Shown: positions 41,176 through 49,299, counted from the first letter of the stretch. The stretch: DNA of 64,000 nucleotides from Fundidesulfovibrio magnetotacticus (GCF_013019105.1 NZ_BLTE01000001.1:1-64000), one strand, 5' to 3'. The notes: generated by a model from the sequence alone, not told the origin. Translations and numbers: made by a program.

Positions 41176-42888
41176 CTAGACGTTCTGATACACACGCGGG
41201 CCATCAACCCGCACGTAGGCGTTGAAGAAGGCGGGCAACGTCATCTCGTCATCCATCCTCACGCGGCGGAAGCTGCGGAACATGGTCTCCACCTCATGAA
41301 ATGCCCGGCACTCGTGCCTGCAAAGCAACTCCGCGTCACCGTTCATCAAAAAGCACAGGCTGCGCCGCTGGCTCTTGTTGGTACACACAAGGCGCGGCAG
41401 GCTGTAAAGATTCAGGATGCGGGCGCGGGTCGCGTAGACGCTCCAGTTCGTGCTGTAAACGCAATCGTCATGGAACCTCTGCGAGGAATGGCCGAAACGA
41501 TAGTTGCCGTCGCGCAACTCCTCGTAGATGAACGTGCCCATCTCCATGGGGAGACGGTCCAGCGCATCCGAGAAGTGCAACCGACCATCACGGGCGATGC
41601 GGTGCAACTCAATGAAGCTGATGTTCTGGTTCGTCGCGGTGGCGGACAATACCTCGTAGGGAATGCCCTGGTCGCCAAGCCAAGGGGCAATGTCGCTGAC
41701 CTCGTAGTTCTCCAAAACAACTTGGTCGAGCTTGTAGCGCTTGTGGTCATCCGCGATGCACTTCTTGATGAACCGGGACAGGTTTGGCTCGATCACGGCT
41801 TGATGCAGGACAAAATACTCGGCTTCACCATCGGATGCAGTGCTCGCCACCTTCGCGGTCACAGTCCAGACGGTCGAGTCGCCGCCGAAAATGCGCTTCG
41901 AGCGGTCCAGGCCCGCGCCGACCACGTGCCTGCGACCGCCGAATAGCTCGTGGAGCTTGTCCGCCGGGAAGGGGTGCGGCATCGGGCAGCGGCAAAGCTC
42001 GATGACCGGGGCCGGGAACAAGGCGTTCCTGGCGCTGCTGCGCTTGCCCAGCACGTCGCGGGCGAAGGCGTGCTCAAGCTGCGTCCTGCGAAGCTGCGCG
42101 GCCTTCTCCCTGTCGATCCAGGCCGGAGCGCGCTGGCAGTAGTCCTCGAAGCTCTCGTACTCCACATGGCGGGAGAAAATGCGCGGGTCCGTCGCGGACA
42201 TGGCCTGGAGGGAGTGGACGGGGCCGCCCTCGCCGTCCACGTTGGCGTCCAGGAGCGTCAGGGTGCCCTGGCTGTCCAACAAGCTGCCTTGGAGCGCGTC
42301 GAAGACCTCGCTGTCCGCTTGGTGGAAGTCGCTCGCCCAAATGGTGGAGATGCGGTCGCCGAAAGCGTTGACGAGGTTCACGGGCGATCCCTGGATCACG
42401 TTGCCCAGGTGCGGGATGCGAATCTCGCGCTGAAGGATGTTGTCCGGCGCGATCATTCCGGCCAGGGTCTTCGTGTTCTTGATGATGCGCTTGAGCAGGC
42501 CGAACAGCACGCGCAGAAGGTGGTCATCCGAGTTGCCCAGGAGCGAGACCGTCCAGTTCTCGCGGCTGGTCGCTAGCCACAAAACGATGAGCGCGTTCAG
42601 GGTGCTCTTGCTGTGCCTCCTGGGCATACAGGTGAGCGCGATGCTGTGCTTGAACTGGCCCTCGGCATCGGCGGCCAAGGCGTCGGTGACGATCTCCACC
42701 TGCCAGGGCTCCAGGACAACGGGGCGGTAGCGGCCATCGGCGTGAAGGATTTGCGGGCGCACGTCGGCAAGCCAGTTGAAGAACCCCTGCGCGCCGGGCT
42801 CGCGCCAGGACGCCAGGATTTCGTCGCCGCTGCGCCTCCGGGGCTTGGCCGGGGTGTCGGTGGTGGTCTGCTTCGATGGTCTTGCCAT
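41176..42888 (-). CDS. Terminase large subunit
   Basis: The 570-residue protein has an ATPase domain with a Walker A-like TCMPRRHSKSTLN near residue 88, ASDFHQADSEVFDAL near 190, and a nuclease-like C-terminal domain with GAGLDRSKRIFGGDS near 325 and LENYEVSDIAPWL near 395; HDDCVYS near 485 supplies a late acidic cluster. A small Cys/His set (CFLMNGDAELLCRHECRAFH) near 525 is an unusual tail. It would cut and package DNA into element-encoded heads. Confidence 0.88.
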   Translation of the reverse strand: MARPSKQTTTDTPAKPRRRSGDEILASWREPGAQGFFNWLADVRPQILHADGRYRPVVLEPWQVEIVTDALAADAEGQFKHSIALTCMPRRHSKSTLNALIVLWLATSRENWTVSLLGNSDDHLLRVLFGLLKRIIKNTKTLAGMIAPDNILQREIRIPHLGNVIQGSPVNLVNAFGDRISTIWASDFHQADSEVFDALQGSLLDSQGTLTLLDANVDGEGGPVHSLQAMSATDPRIFSRHVEYESFEDYCQRAPAWIDREKAAQLRRTQLEHAFARDVLGKRSSARNALFPAPVIELCRCPMPHPFPADKLHELFGGRRHVVGAGLDRSKRIFGGDSTVWTVTAKVASTASDGEAEYFVLHQAVIEPNLSRFIKKCIADDHKRYKLDQVVLENYEVSDIAPWLGDQGIPYEVLSATATNQNISFIELHRIARDGRLHFSDALDRLPMEMGTFIYEELRDGNYRFGHSSQRFHDDCVYSTNWSVYATRARILNLYSLPRLVCTNKSQRRSLCFLMNGDAELLCRHECRAFHEVETMFRSFRRVRMDDEMTLPAFFNAYVRVDGPRVYQNV

Positions 42889-42891
42889 TCA

Positions 42892-43233
42892 TCAATCCAT
42901 GAGTTGGCTCAAGTAGTCCGTCGCCTTGGGCGCGGCCTTGATGGTCCCGGTCTTGGCGGCTGGCACGGTCGCCAGGAGTTGCGCCAGGGTGGCCCGGACC
43001 TGACCCTGCACACGCATGAAGTCCGGGCTCAGTTCCTCGCCAGCCTCGAAGGCCAGCCGCCACGCCTCCAGTTGCAACCACAGGGGCACGACGCTCCTAA
43101 TCAACACCTGCTGGTGGAAGTCCGGCTTCCCGCCGACCATCTCTTCCAGCTTCGCCCTGACGATCTTCGACCTCTTCCCCCGGCTGGCGTGATGGTCCGG
43201 GTTCTTGTCGCAAAGCCTAATGTATCCAGCCAT
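42892..43233 (-). CDS. Terminase small subunit-like protein
   Basis: The 113-residue helical protein (MAGYIRLCDKNPDHHASRGKR) lies directly before the large terminase, whose start is a few bases past its stop. It has a basic N terminus and helices with LWLQLEAWRLAFEAGEELSPDFMRVQGQVRATLAQLL. Size and place match small terminases, which choose the DNA to be packaged. If it recognises an element-specific site, it would direct packaging of the element alone. Confidence 0.65.
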   Translation of the reverse strand: MAGYIRLCDKNPDHHASRGKRSKIVRAKLEEMVGGKPDFHQQVLIRSVVPLWLQLEAWRLAFEAGEELSPDFMRVQGQVRATLAQLLATVPAAKTGTIKAAPKATDYLSQLMD

Positions 43234-43535
43234 TTCCGAACACTCCTATGCCCCCTTGAGAGGGCCTTGATTCAGTACCGGGTCTAGCGTCCAGGGGCGC
43301 GGCCACGCCACGCTTGGGAACAGGGTGGGAACAACGGCCCCTTTGCGCGATGGTGCAGGGCATTGAAGCAGCGCGGTTGCTGCATCCACATGGATATGAC
43401 CAGCGGATTGCACATCCGCACGTGCTCCACGACGGGGGAGGGGGAGGGGGAGGGGTAGGCGCGGGGTGGGCTCCAGCGGGCGGCGGGCCGGGGGCGCGGT
43501 GCCACCTTTATTCCACATGGTGTCACGATGAGCCG

Positions 43536-43661
43536 GTGACGCGAGTGACACGTGTGACGCGTACCGCCTAGATGGATATATTTTTCTCCCCCCTCCCCCG
43601 AAGAGGGAAAAGTCAACTTCCTTATCTGGGGGGTACGTGTCACACGTGTCACACGTGTCAC
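43536..43661. other. Candidate replication origin with inverted iteron clusters
   Basis: Three 9-bp units (GTGACRCGW) stand in tandem at 43536-43562, and three copies of their inverse complement (ACGTGTCAC) at 43635-43661. Between them are A+T-rich stretches, including GATATATTTTT. The facing 21-bp ends match except one base. The array lies 10 bp beyond the end of the SF3 helicase gene. In staphylococcal pathogenicity islands the origin has the same form (iterons on both sides of an AT-rich segment, next to rep). The 43234-43535 stretch has no gene and contains four G-runs at 43434-43455. Confidence 0.65.
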
Positions 43662-43671
43662 TGCTCTACCC

Positions 43672-45153
43672 TCACCCGGCGAACGGGTTCCGAAGCTGAA
43701 CGCCCCGGACCATGCGACGTGTGTTGTCCCTGTCCAGCTTGCCGCCAGTCAGCTTGACGAGCCGCTGAGTGAACTCTTTGCGCTTGGGCGGGAAGCGAAC
43801 GCCTGTGTTGGCGCAGTAGGTCTCAAAGGCCTTGTAGAGGATGTGTCCCTCCTCGAAACAGTCGTTGCACCTGCTGTTCGAGTCGGGGCCACCGGAAACG
43901 GCCTCCTTCACCACCTCGTAGCGGTTGAGCTTTTCCCGCTTGCACTCCTCGCAGGTCAGCACCTCTTCTGCGACGAACCCGCGCACCGGGTCTGTGTCGG
44001 CTTTCCAGGCTTTCAGGGCCTCCAGGACGCTGGCGGGCTCGGTGAAGCCGCCCCGGAGGAGCACTCCGGCGTAGGCGTCCAGGGCCATGTTGAGGATGCC
44101 GGGCAGTTCGGCCACCAGCGTGTACTTCAACTTCCGGTCCTGCTCGCTCGGATCGAAGATGCGGCCAAATGGGACGATGACGGCCCGACGGAACAGGGCC
44201 TCGCTGAAGTCCTTGGTGCCGGGGATGTGGTTGGTCGCCAACCAGATGGTGCAGAACGGCTCGAAGTCGAACGGGTCTCTGAATTTGACCTCGGCGGACA
44301 TGCGCTCGCCGGTCACGATAGCCTTGGTCGCGGCGTCGGGGAGGTTTTCTCCGACGGACAGCTCGGTGACGATGTTCGCCAACTTGGAGCGCAAGGACGC
44401 GCGCTGGAACAGGCGCTCGAACTGTGACGGCGCAACTGAGGAGCAGGCCTCTTTGCCCACAAGCTCGCGCAGGACGTAGAGCAGAACGCTCTTGCCGTTC
44501 GCGCCGTCGCCGGTCAGGACGAAAAACCTCTCGTACTCGGTGGAGGTGGTCAGCGTGTAGCCGATGGCCTCCATGATGAGCCGCGCCTTGTCCGCGCTGT
44601 CCGAGTCCGGCTCGAAAATCTCCGCCAGGAACAGCTTGAACCTGACCGCCTGGGCTACGGGGTCGTAGACCACGGGCAAGATGGCCGTGCGGAAGTCCTC
44701 GCGGCAGTGGGGGCGCAGTTCCCAGCACTGGCCGGTCCAGTGCAATGTGCCGTTCTGGACGTTGATGCCGGACTTGTCCTGGTCGAACTGGTGTCCGGGC
44801 CGGAAGGCTTCGGTCCTGGCGAGGTCGAGCACTGCGTCCACCAGCCCCTTCGAGACCTTCTGCTTGCCAGCCAGCATCTTGTGTAGGAGCTGCTTCATCT
44901 CCCGGTCATCAACGGTGGCCCAGACGTTGCCCTTCCACATCCAGAAGGCCCCGCCGTTGAAGATGAGGTTGTCCTTGCCGACGAGGGCCACGAGCAGGCG
45001 AGCGAGCTTGAGTTGCTGCGCTCCCTGCTTCCCCTCCCCGGCCTCCGGTTCGCCCCTGCTGTCCTCCATCTCCTGCTCGGACGCCGCGTCCTCCTGGGGC
45101 TCCACAACGTCCTGGTGGCCGTCCAGGGGGCTAGCCTGGGCATCAACCAGCAT
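43672..45153 (-). CDS. SF3 helicase (P4 alpha/D5 type) for element replication
   Basis: The 493-residue protein has a D5-N-like region (residues 55-170) with NVQNGTLHWTG, then an SF3 helicase core: Walker A LTGDGANGKSVLLYVL near 213, Walker B-like KLANIVTELSV near 255, motif C CTIWLATNHIPGTKD near 302 and RRAVIVPFGRIF near 325. A Cys cluster (CEECKREK, CNDCFEEGH) near 400-425 is added. It probably opens the origin found beside its 3' end. It overlaps the primase gene by 11 bp. Confidence 0.88.
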   Translation of the reverse strand: MLVDAQASPLDGHQDVVEPQEDAASEQEMEDSRGEPEAGEGKQGAQQLKLARLLVALVGKDNLIFNGGAFWMWKGNVWATVDDREMKQLLHKMLAGKQKVSKGLVDAVLDLARTEAFRPGHQFDQDKSGINVQNGTLHWTGQCWELRPHCREDFRTAILPVVYDPVAQAVRFKLFLAEIFEPDSDSADKARLIMEAIGYTLTTSTEYERFFVLTGDGANGKSVLLYVLRELVGKEACSSVAPSQFERLFQRASLRSKLANIVTELSVGENLPDAATKAIVTGERMSAEVKFRDPFDFEPFCTIWLATNHIPGTKDFSEALFRRAVIVPFGRIFDPSEQDRKLKYTLVAELPGILNMALDAYAGVLLRGGFTEPASVLEALKAWKADTDPVRGFVAEEVLTCEECKREKLNRYEVVKEAVSGGPDSNSRCNDCFEEGHILYKAFETYCANTGVRFPPKRKEFTQRLVKLTGGKLDRDNTRRMVRGVQLRNPFAG

Positions 45154-46162
45154 TGCGGGCCTCCACGGTCTTGCGGGCCTTCTGAATGGTCCGGCTCACG
45201 TAGTCCCGGCGCAAGGCCTTGGCGCGGTCCTTGGGGCCGCCGTGCATGTGCCGGAACACCACGAGGTAGTCCGCGATCTGCTGGTCCTCCAGGCCGAACC
45301 CGGCCAGAATCGTGGAGATGGACAAGTCGTAGCTGGAAAGCGACTGGTCGCGGATGTCGGGGCGGGTGCGGTGCCAGGAGCCCCGAAACTTGGTGTCTTC
45401 TTCAAGCAGCACCTGAAGAAACTCGCGGTTGATCTCCGGGTTCGGCCTCAGAACGATGTCCAGCAACCCGGCTTGGGTGGGCACATCCTCGGTGAGCCCG
45501 TCGAGGTCTGCGAACTCGCGGATGTCGTCGAGGCTGTAGCGCCTCTCGGGGTGGGCCTCGATCACTTCGACGGGCCGGGGCGAACCGTACTCCGGCTTCA
45601 AGTTCATCGAGCCGGGGACGCGGAATACGTGTTCCAGCGAGCCCACGCTGTCGGTGACGTAGCCGCCCGCCCGGTGGGCCACGTTGGACAAGATGATCTG
45701 CCAGCCCTTGGACAGCGCGGCCACCTGGGGACGGGTGGCGTCGCTCAACCACTCCGTCTCGTGCAGGAGCCACGCGGCTTGCAGGCCGCCCCCCGTGTTC
45801 CAGATGACGGACGGGGCCAAGGGACAGGCCGCCAGGATGGCCTTTGCCGCGTCCAGGTCGGGCGGAAGGCCGGGTTTGGCGTGGGCGGTGTTGGCGATGT
45901 CGGTGTCGGCGACGAAGGCGTTGACGCCGATCACGTCCTGGACGGCGCCCCGCTTGCCTCCCAAGCCCGCGTTGAAGATGCTGGGTGCAAAGTAGACGTT
46001 TGCCTTTCCGGCGCACCTCCTGGCGAACGCGGCGGCCTTGTCGGCGTCGCGGAACCATGAGGAGCGCTTCGCGCCGTTGGGGTCCATGGTCCAGATGAGG
46101 AACGCTTCGCCCTCCCCCAGCGCTTCGGGGACGAACAGCTTGAGAAAGTCTACCGGGCGCAT
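45143..46162 (-). CDS. Primase-like protein (RepB/prim-pol type)
   Basis: The 339-residue protein has an AEP-like core: NAFVADTDIANTAHAK (two Asp, near residue 81), PSVIWNTGGGLQAAWLL near 118, and DSVGSLEHVFRVPGSMNLKPEYG near 168, matching RepB-like/archaeo-eukaryotic primases in mobile elements. The C-terminal third is helical. It would prime element DNA synthesis with the helicase, as in P4 alpha where both activities are fused. Confidence 0.78.
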   Translation of the reverse strand: MRPVDFLKLFVPEALGEGEAFLIWTMDPNGAKRSSWFRDADKAAAFARRCAGKANVYFAPSIFNAGLGGKRGAVQDVIGVNAFVADTDIANTAHAKPGLPPDLDAAKAILAACPLAPSVIWNTGGGLQAAWLLHETEWLSDATRPQVAALSKGWQIILSNVAHRAGGYVTDSVGSLEHVFRVPGSMNLKPEYGSPRPVEVIEAHPERRYSLDDIREFADLDGLTEDVPTQAGLLDIVLRPNPEINREFLQVLLEEDTKFRGSWHRTRPDIRDQSLSSYDLSISTILAGFGLEDQQIADYLVVFRHMHGGPKDRAKALRRDYVSRTIQKARKTVEARNAG

Positions 46163-46386
46163 GTGGCCCCCTCGTTCGTCTTGTAGGTCACGAACTGGTC
46201 GCAGGAGACCGACAACTCGACGCGGCCAGCTTCGGCCAGTTCGTCGATAATCTTGTCGGTTTCCGCCCTGGAGATGCCCAGGTTGTCGCGCACTGCGCGG
46301 AAGAACTGATCGTCCAGGAGGTTGCAGGTGCGGCCGTCCATGAAGCCGTAAAGCGCCTCCAGACGGATGGCGTTGAGCTTAGACAT
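46150..46386 (-). CDS. Small winged-helix-like protein
   Basis: The 78-residue protein (MSKLNAIRLEALYGFMDGRT) has helices FFRAVRDNLGISRAETDKIIDELAEAGRVEL that read as a winged-helix DNA-binding unit. It overlaps the primase start by 13 bp and the upstream gene by 8 bp, so it belongs to the replication operon. Possible roles are origin binding or transcription control. Confidence 0.6.
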   Translation of the reverse strand: MSKLNAIRLEALYGFMDGRTCNLLDDQFFRAVRDNLGISRAETDKIIDELAEAGRVELSVSCDQFVTYKTNEGATCAR

Positions 46387-46705
46387 GGGCCGCCTCCTTG
46401 CGCCGGGCGCGCTCCTTTGCGGCGGCCTCCTGGGCAGGAGCGGTGTCCTTGGTCGAGGGCTTCAGGCGGCCCCGCAGGAACTCCAGAGCGCTTTCCAGGG
46501 GGTAGGCGACCTTACCGGATGCCGTGATGCGCCCGGCCGGGCCGGTGCCCAGCGCGTCGGCGTTGGCGCAGGTTTTCGGCGAAATGAGCCCGCCGGAGAA
46601 GTGCCCGAACTCGGAACGCGCGACGATGGTCGAGGGCCACTTCGCTTTCAGGGCTTCGAGAAGTTCATCGACGTTGACGGTTGCGGAATTGTTATTGCTG
46701 CTCAT
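46379..46705 (-). CDS. AlpA/excisionase-like DNA-binding protein
   Basis: The 108-residue protein has ISPKTCANADALGTGPAGRITASGKVAYPLESALEFLRGRLKP (residues 41-83), the pattern of AlpA/MerR-like winged helices used as excisionases and satellite regulators. The tail is basic and Ala-rich. It is the first gene of the replication operon and could switch on excision and replication, as AlpA-type activators do in PICI elements. Confidence 0.6.
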   Translation of the reverse strand: MSSNNNSATVNVDELLEALKAKWPSTIVARSEFGHFSGGLISPKTCANADALGTGPAGRITASGKVAYPLESALEFLRGRLKPSTKDTAPAQEAAAKERARRKEAAHV

Positions 46706-46787
46706 GTGGCAATCTCCAAAAGGAGCCGTGACGTTGCACGGCCCCTTACATTGCGACGATGTTCATAATCAAATCCTTTGCCTGGAG

Positions 46788-46859
46788 GTTGCTATGTTGC
46801 TTAGTTGCTTTGTGGCTTCGCTGCTTCGTGTCTTAGATGCTTTGTGTCTTTGTGTTTTG
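46788..46859. repeat. Nine imperfect 8-bp tandem repeats before the replication operon
   Basis: Starting at 46788, units GTTGCTAT, GTTGCTTA, GTTGCTTT, GTGGCTTC, GCTGCTTC, GTGTCTTA, GATGCTTT, GTGTCTTT and GTGTTTTG follow without gaps. The 46706-46903 gap holds no gene. Tandem 8-bp sites could bind a regulator or the replication protein; P4 alpha also binds 8-bp repeats. Confidence 0.7.
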
Positions 46860-46903
46860 CCTATGGCGCTGGTTGATGATCGTTGCCCTTGTCGATTTAG
46901 CTC

Positions 46904-47530
46904 TTAGCGCTGAGTTGTCTTGATGTAGTGCGCGGCCATCTTGCACTTGTCGCTGCAATACATGCGGCGGGGGTCTTTGACCCGAAGGAACAGGCCGCAA
47001 TTCGGGCAGCGGCGAAGCTTGAGGATGGCGTCGAGGTCTCCCTTCATGAGCGGTTCGATGAAGCCCTTGAACCACAGGTGAGCCTCGAAGGTATCCAGCT
47101 TGCCCGGCACGAGCTTGACGGCGTGGGAGCCATCCTCGGAAGGCTCGAAGTGGATGGTGACGCCGCCCAGGCGGGCCGCCTGTTCGTTGACCACGCCCAG
47201 GTCGATCTTGCCGGACTCGATCACGGCGTCCACGAACCGGCGCATCTCGTCCTGCGTGATGCTCAGGACGGACGCGAGCCCGACGTAACGCTCGGAGTCC
47301 ACGGGGATGACGTGGCCGTCCTTGGCCATGGCCTGGGAAACGTGGTCATCGGCCGGGATGGGCTCCAGGGCGAACGGGATGCCGGGCTGCTTGTCGGTGT
47401 TGATGAGCCAGTCCTTGCCTGTGTCCACGCCGTGCTTGGTGAAGGCGATCCCGTGGCGGGACATGAAGTCCTGAACCGGGCCGGGGTCCAGACGGGGGAT
47501 GTTCAGAAACTCGGTGACGATGGTCTGCAT
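46904..47530 (-). CDS. CGNR-like zinc-finger protein
   Basis: The 208-residue protein (MQTIVTEFLNIPRLDPG) ends with RRCPNCGLFLRVKDPRRMYCSDKCKMAAHY, a treble-clef zinc finger of the CGNR type found in stress-linked DNA-binding proteins. The rest is mixed alpha/beta with no clear match. It lies next to the integrase and reads in the same direction; it could be the element's master regulator. The ATG at 47530 is preferred over 47560 because of GGAC placement and N-terminal composition. Confidence 0.6.
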   Translation of the reverse strand: MQTIVTEFLNIPRLDPGPVQDFMSRHGIAFTKHGVDTGKDWLINTDKQPGIPFALEPIPADDHVSQAMAKDGHVIPVDSERYVGLASVLSITQDEMRRFVDAVIESGKIDLGVVNEQAARLGGVTIHFEPSEDGSHAVKLVPGKLDTFEAHLWFKGFIEPLMKGDLDAILKLRRCPNCGLFLRVKDPRRMYCSDKCKMAAHYIKTTQR

Positions 47531-47651
47531 GGCAGTCCTCCTTGATGTTTCGAGGACCATAGGGGCAGACCACTCAAATGGTCAACCGAATTTTGAATTT
47601 CAGTTAAACCAAGTTCCTTAAATGGGATGGTTCGGGATGAAATGGGATGAG

Positions 47652-47677
47652 AAAAAAAGGCCGCCCTGAGGCGGCCC
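47652..47677 (-). terminator. Intrinsic terminator after the integrase gene
   Basis: On the - strand GGCCGCC and GGCGGCC pair around TCAG and are followed by TTTTTTTCTC, a classic terminator. It ends the integrase transcript 25 bp past its stop. Confidence 0.9.
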
Positions 47678-47701
47678 TTTCAGGTGGTGGGGGTAGATGG
47701 G

Positions 47702-48961
47702 CTACCCGGCGTGGAGCGCCACGACTTTGGGTGCCGGGGAGGTGGCGGCGGCCTCCAGGGTGTCGATGGCCGCCCGGAGGGTGTCCGGCGCGAGGTGCGA
47801 ATAGCGCTCGGTCATGGTCAAGGTCTTGTGTCCCAGGATTTTCCCGACGGTGAACAACGGCACTCCCCGCTGCACCATCCAGGAAGCGCACGTGTGGCGA
47901 AGCGAGTGGAACACCACCTTCTGGCGGCTGTCGGTGATTCCATCGTTCAAGCCCAGGTGTTCGACCGCCCGCCGGAAGGCGTTGGACACGAAGGCCGTCA
48001 CCTCGCCTTTGGTGTTCGCAAAAACGAGTTCTCCCAAGTCGCACGGGTCGGGGCGGCGGCCGGTGAGCATGGCGACCACGTTGTTCGGCATGGGCACGGA
48101 CCTGGGGTGCTTGTTCTTGGTGTCCATGACGTGGAGGACGCGCCCCTCAAGGTCCACGTCTGCCCACTTCAGCTTGAAGCACTCGGAGGAGCGCAAGCCA
48201 GTGTAGAGGCTTAGAAGTGACACGTCGTGGGTGTCTCGGCTCCTGCCTGCCGCCAGGGCATCCAGGAGCTTCCCGGCTTCGTCCTGGGTCAAGAAGCGCA
48301 TCCGGGCGTTGCCCGTGGCAGAGGGCATCTTGATCTTCGTGATGGGGCTCTCCCCGTTGAAGGCCCCGGCACGCCGGGCTGCGTTGAAGCACTGCCGGAC
48401 GATGGCAAGCGTGTACTGCGCGGTCCTGTGAGTGAGCCCCGCGTCGGCGATGTTCTTCTTGATGCGCTCCAGGTGGAACGGGGAGATGGTCTTCATGGGC
48501 ATGGAACCGATCACGGGCGCGATCCACTTCTTGAAAAGCTGCTTCTCACGGATGATGCTCCGGGGCGCTTTGCCATCGGCCACTTCTTGGAGGATGTACG
48601 TGCCCTCAAAGAACTGGCCGAAGGTCAGGGAGTCCTTTTCGGCCTGGACGGCGGCGGCCTCCTCGGCATCCCTCTTGGCCTTGGCGATGGCCCGCCTCTC
48701 CCTGAGGGAGGAAGCCCCCTCGCCAGTCTTGGCGGCGGTCTTGAGCTTCTCCATTTCCACGAGGGCCTTCTTCTCGCTCCAGCCCTCAGAGGACCAGCCA
48801 AGGCCCTCTTCGACGCGGCGGCCGTCCACCTGGAATCTGATTGCGTAATACCTGTCTGGGGTGGTCGCACCGTGTTTCCGGTGCGGATGCTCCCGGTAAC
48901 GGACACCCGGATACCTGTCACTCGTCACGAAAGGCAAAGTCTTCGTCTTCTTGTCGCCCAT
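47702..48961 (-). CDS. Tyrosine integrase of the element
   Basis: The 419-residue protein (ATG at 48961) has an N-terminal arm-binding-like region, a SAM-like core-binding domain (residues 115-200) and a catalytic domain with Arg in YTGLRSSECFKLKW near 255, Lys region, HSLRHTCASWMVQRG near 355 and LGHKTLTMTERYSHL near 375 with the nucleophile Tyr. It inserts the element at the tRNA-Leu 3' end. Its promoter region contains TGTCCCCAC repeats that may let the integrase repress its own gene. Confidence 0.93.
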   Translation of the reverse strand: MGDKKTKTLPFVTSDRYPGVRYREHPHRKHGATTPDRYYAIRFQVDGRRVEEGLGWSSEGWSEKKALVEMEKLKTAAKTGEGASSLRERRAIAKAKRDAEEAAAVQAEKDSLTFGQFFEGTYILQEVADGKAPRSIIREKQLFKKWIAPVIGSMPMKTISPFHLERIKKNIADAGLTHRTAQYTLAIVRQCFNAARRAGAFNGESPITKIKMPSATGNARMRFLTQDEAGKLLDALAAGRSRDTHDVSLLSLYTGLRSSECFKLKWADVDLEGRVLHVMDTKNKHPRSVPMPNNVVAMLTGRRPDPCDLGELVFANTKGEVTAFVSNAFRRAVEHLGLNDGITDSRQKVVFHSLRHTCASWMVQRGVPLFTVGKILGHKTLTMTERYSHLAPDTLRAAIDTLEAAATSPAPKVVALHAG

Positions 48962-49013
48962 TGTGCCCTCTCCCGCCCGGTCCTCGTGAGATTGAAAATC
49001 CGCCGGGCGAACC

Positions 49014-49107
49014 TGTCCCCACTTTTCTGTCCCCAGGGAAAGTCGGTCGCCTTGTGTATCCGTCAGGGCTATGTCCGCCAGCCGATCTGTCCCCACACTG
49101 TCCCCAC
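49014..49107 (+). promoter_or_regulatory. Right-arm integrase binding-site candidates
   Basis: TGTCCCCAC occurs at 49014-49022, 49088-49096 and 49099-49107, with TGTCCCCA at 49028-49035, all in one orientation. The 49088/49099 pair has the same 11-bp offset as the left-arm pair. They lie 120-210 bp from the right att site and upstream of the integrase start. Confidence 0.55.
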
Positions 49108-49226
49108 TTCCGGGGTCATCCTTTTTCATCCCGACGAAAGGAGAATAGGGACGAAAATCCGCTTAGTCAAGGACTTAGGCCGTCCTAGGGATGACATGGG
49201 AAACGTAGAAACAGGCCATTTTGGTT

Positions 49227-49283
49227 GACTCAAAATCCGCCGGTCGCAAGGCCTTGGGGGTTCGAGTCCCCCTCCCGGTACCA
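49227..49283 (+). repeat. Attachment site, right copy (tRNA-Leu fragment)
   Basis: This 57-bp copy of the tRNA-Leu 3' part, including CCA, marks the right end of the element. Because the 5' half is missing it is not a second tRNA gene. Confidence 0.95.
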
Positions 49284-49299
49284 AGCAATGACGCGGCTT

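Larger units (their letters stand above)
33575..49283. mobile_element. 15.7 kb integrated phage-satellite-like element (cf-PICI type)
   Basis: The element lies between 57-bp repeats of the tRNA-Leu 3' end. It encodes, reading leftward from the right end: a tyrosine integrase, a zinc-finger protein, two small DNA-binding proteins, a primase, an SF3 helicase, a candidate origin, small and large terminase, portal, scaffold, capsid, cement and connector proteins, a collagen-like protein, a minor head protein, XRE and Com-like regulators, a broken Rha gene and a histidine-kinase cargo gene. No tail, baseplate, holin, lysin or protease gene is visible. Size, replication module and head-only content match capsid-forming phage-inducible islands, which borrow helper tails. 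A prophage that lost its tail genes is the alternative. Confidence 0.85.

Noticed and set aside
38539-41946. 1135-residue open frame on the + strand across the head genes
   Set aside because: It is antisense to well supported capsid, scaffold, portal and terminase genes.
43536-43661. CRISPR-like or tRNA-like structure
   Set aside because: The repeats are 9 bp, in two inverted groups around AT-rich DNA, which suits an origin and not a spacer array.
46788-46859. CRISPR array
   Set aside because: The units are 8 bp and contiguous with no spacers; no cas genes are present anywhere in the window.
49227-49283. Second tRNA-Leu gene
   Set aside because: Only the 3' 57 bp are present; the acceptor 5' strand and D arm are missing, so it is an attachment-site copy.
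33575-49283. Complete functional prophage
   Set aside because: No tail, lysis or adsorption gene is visible, and 15.7 kb is too small for the head type seen.
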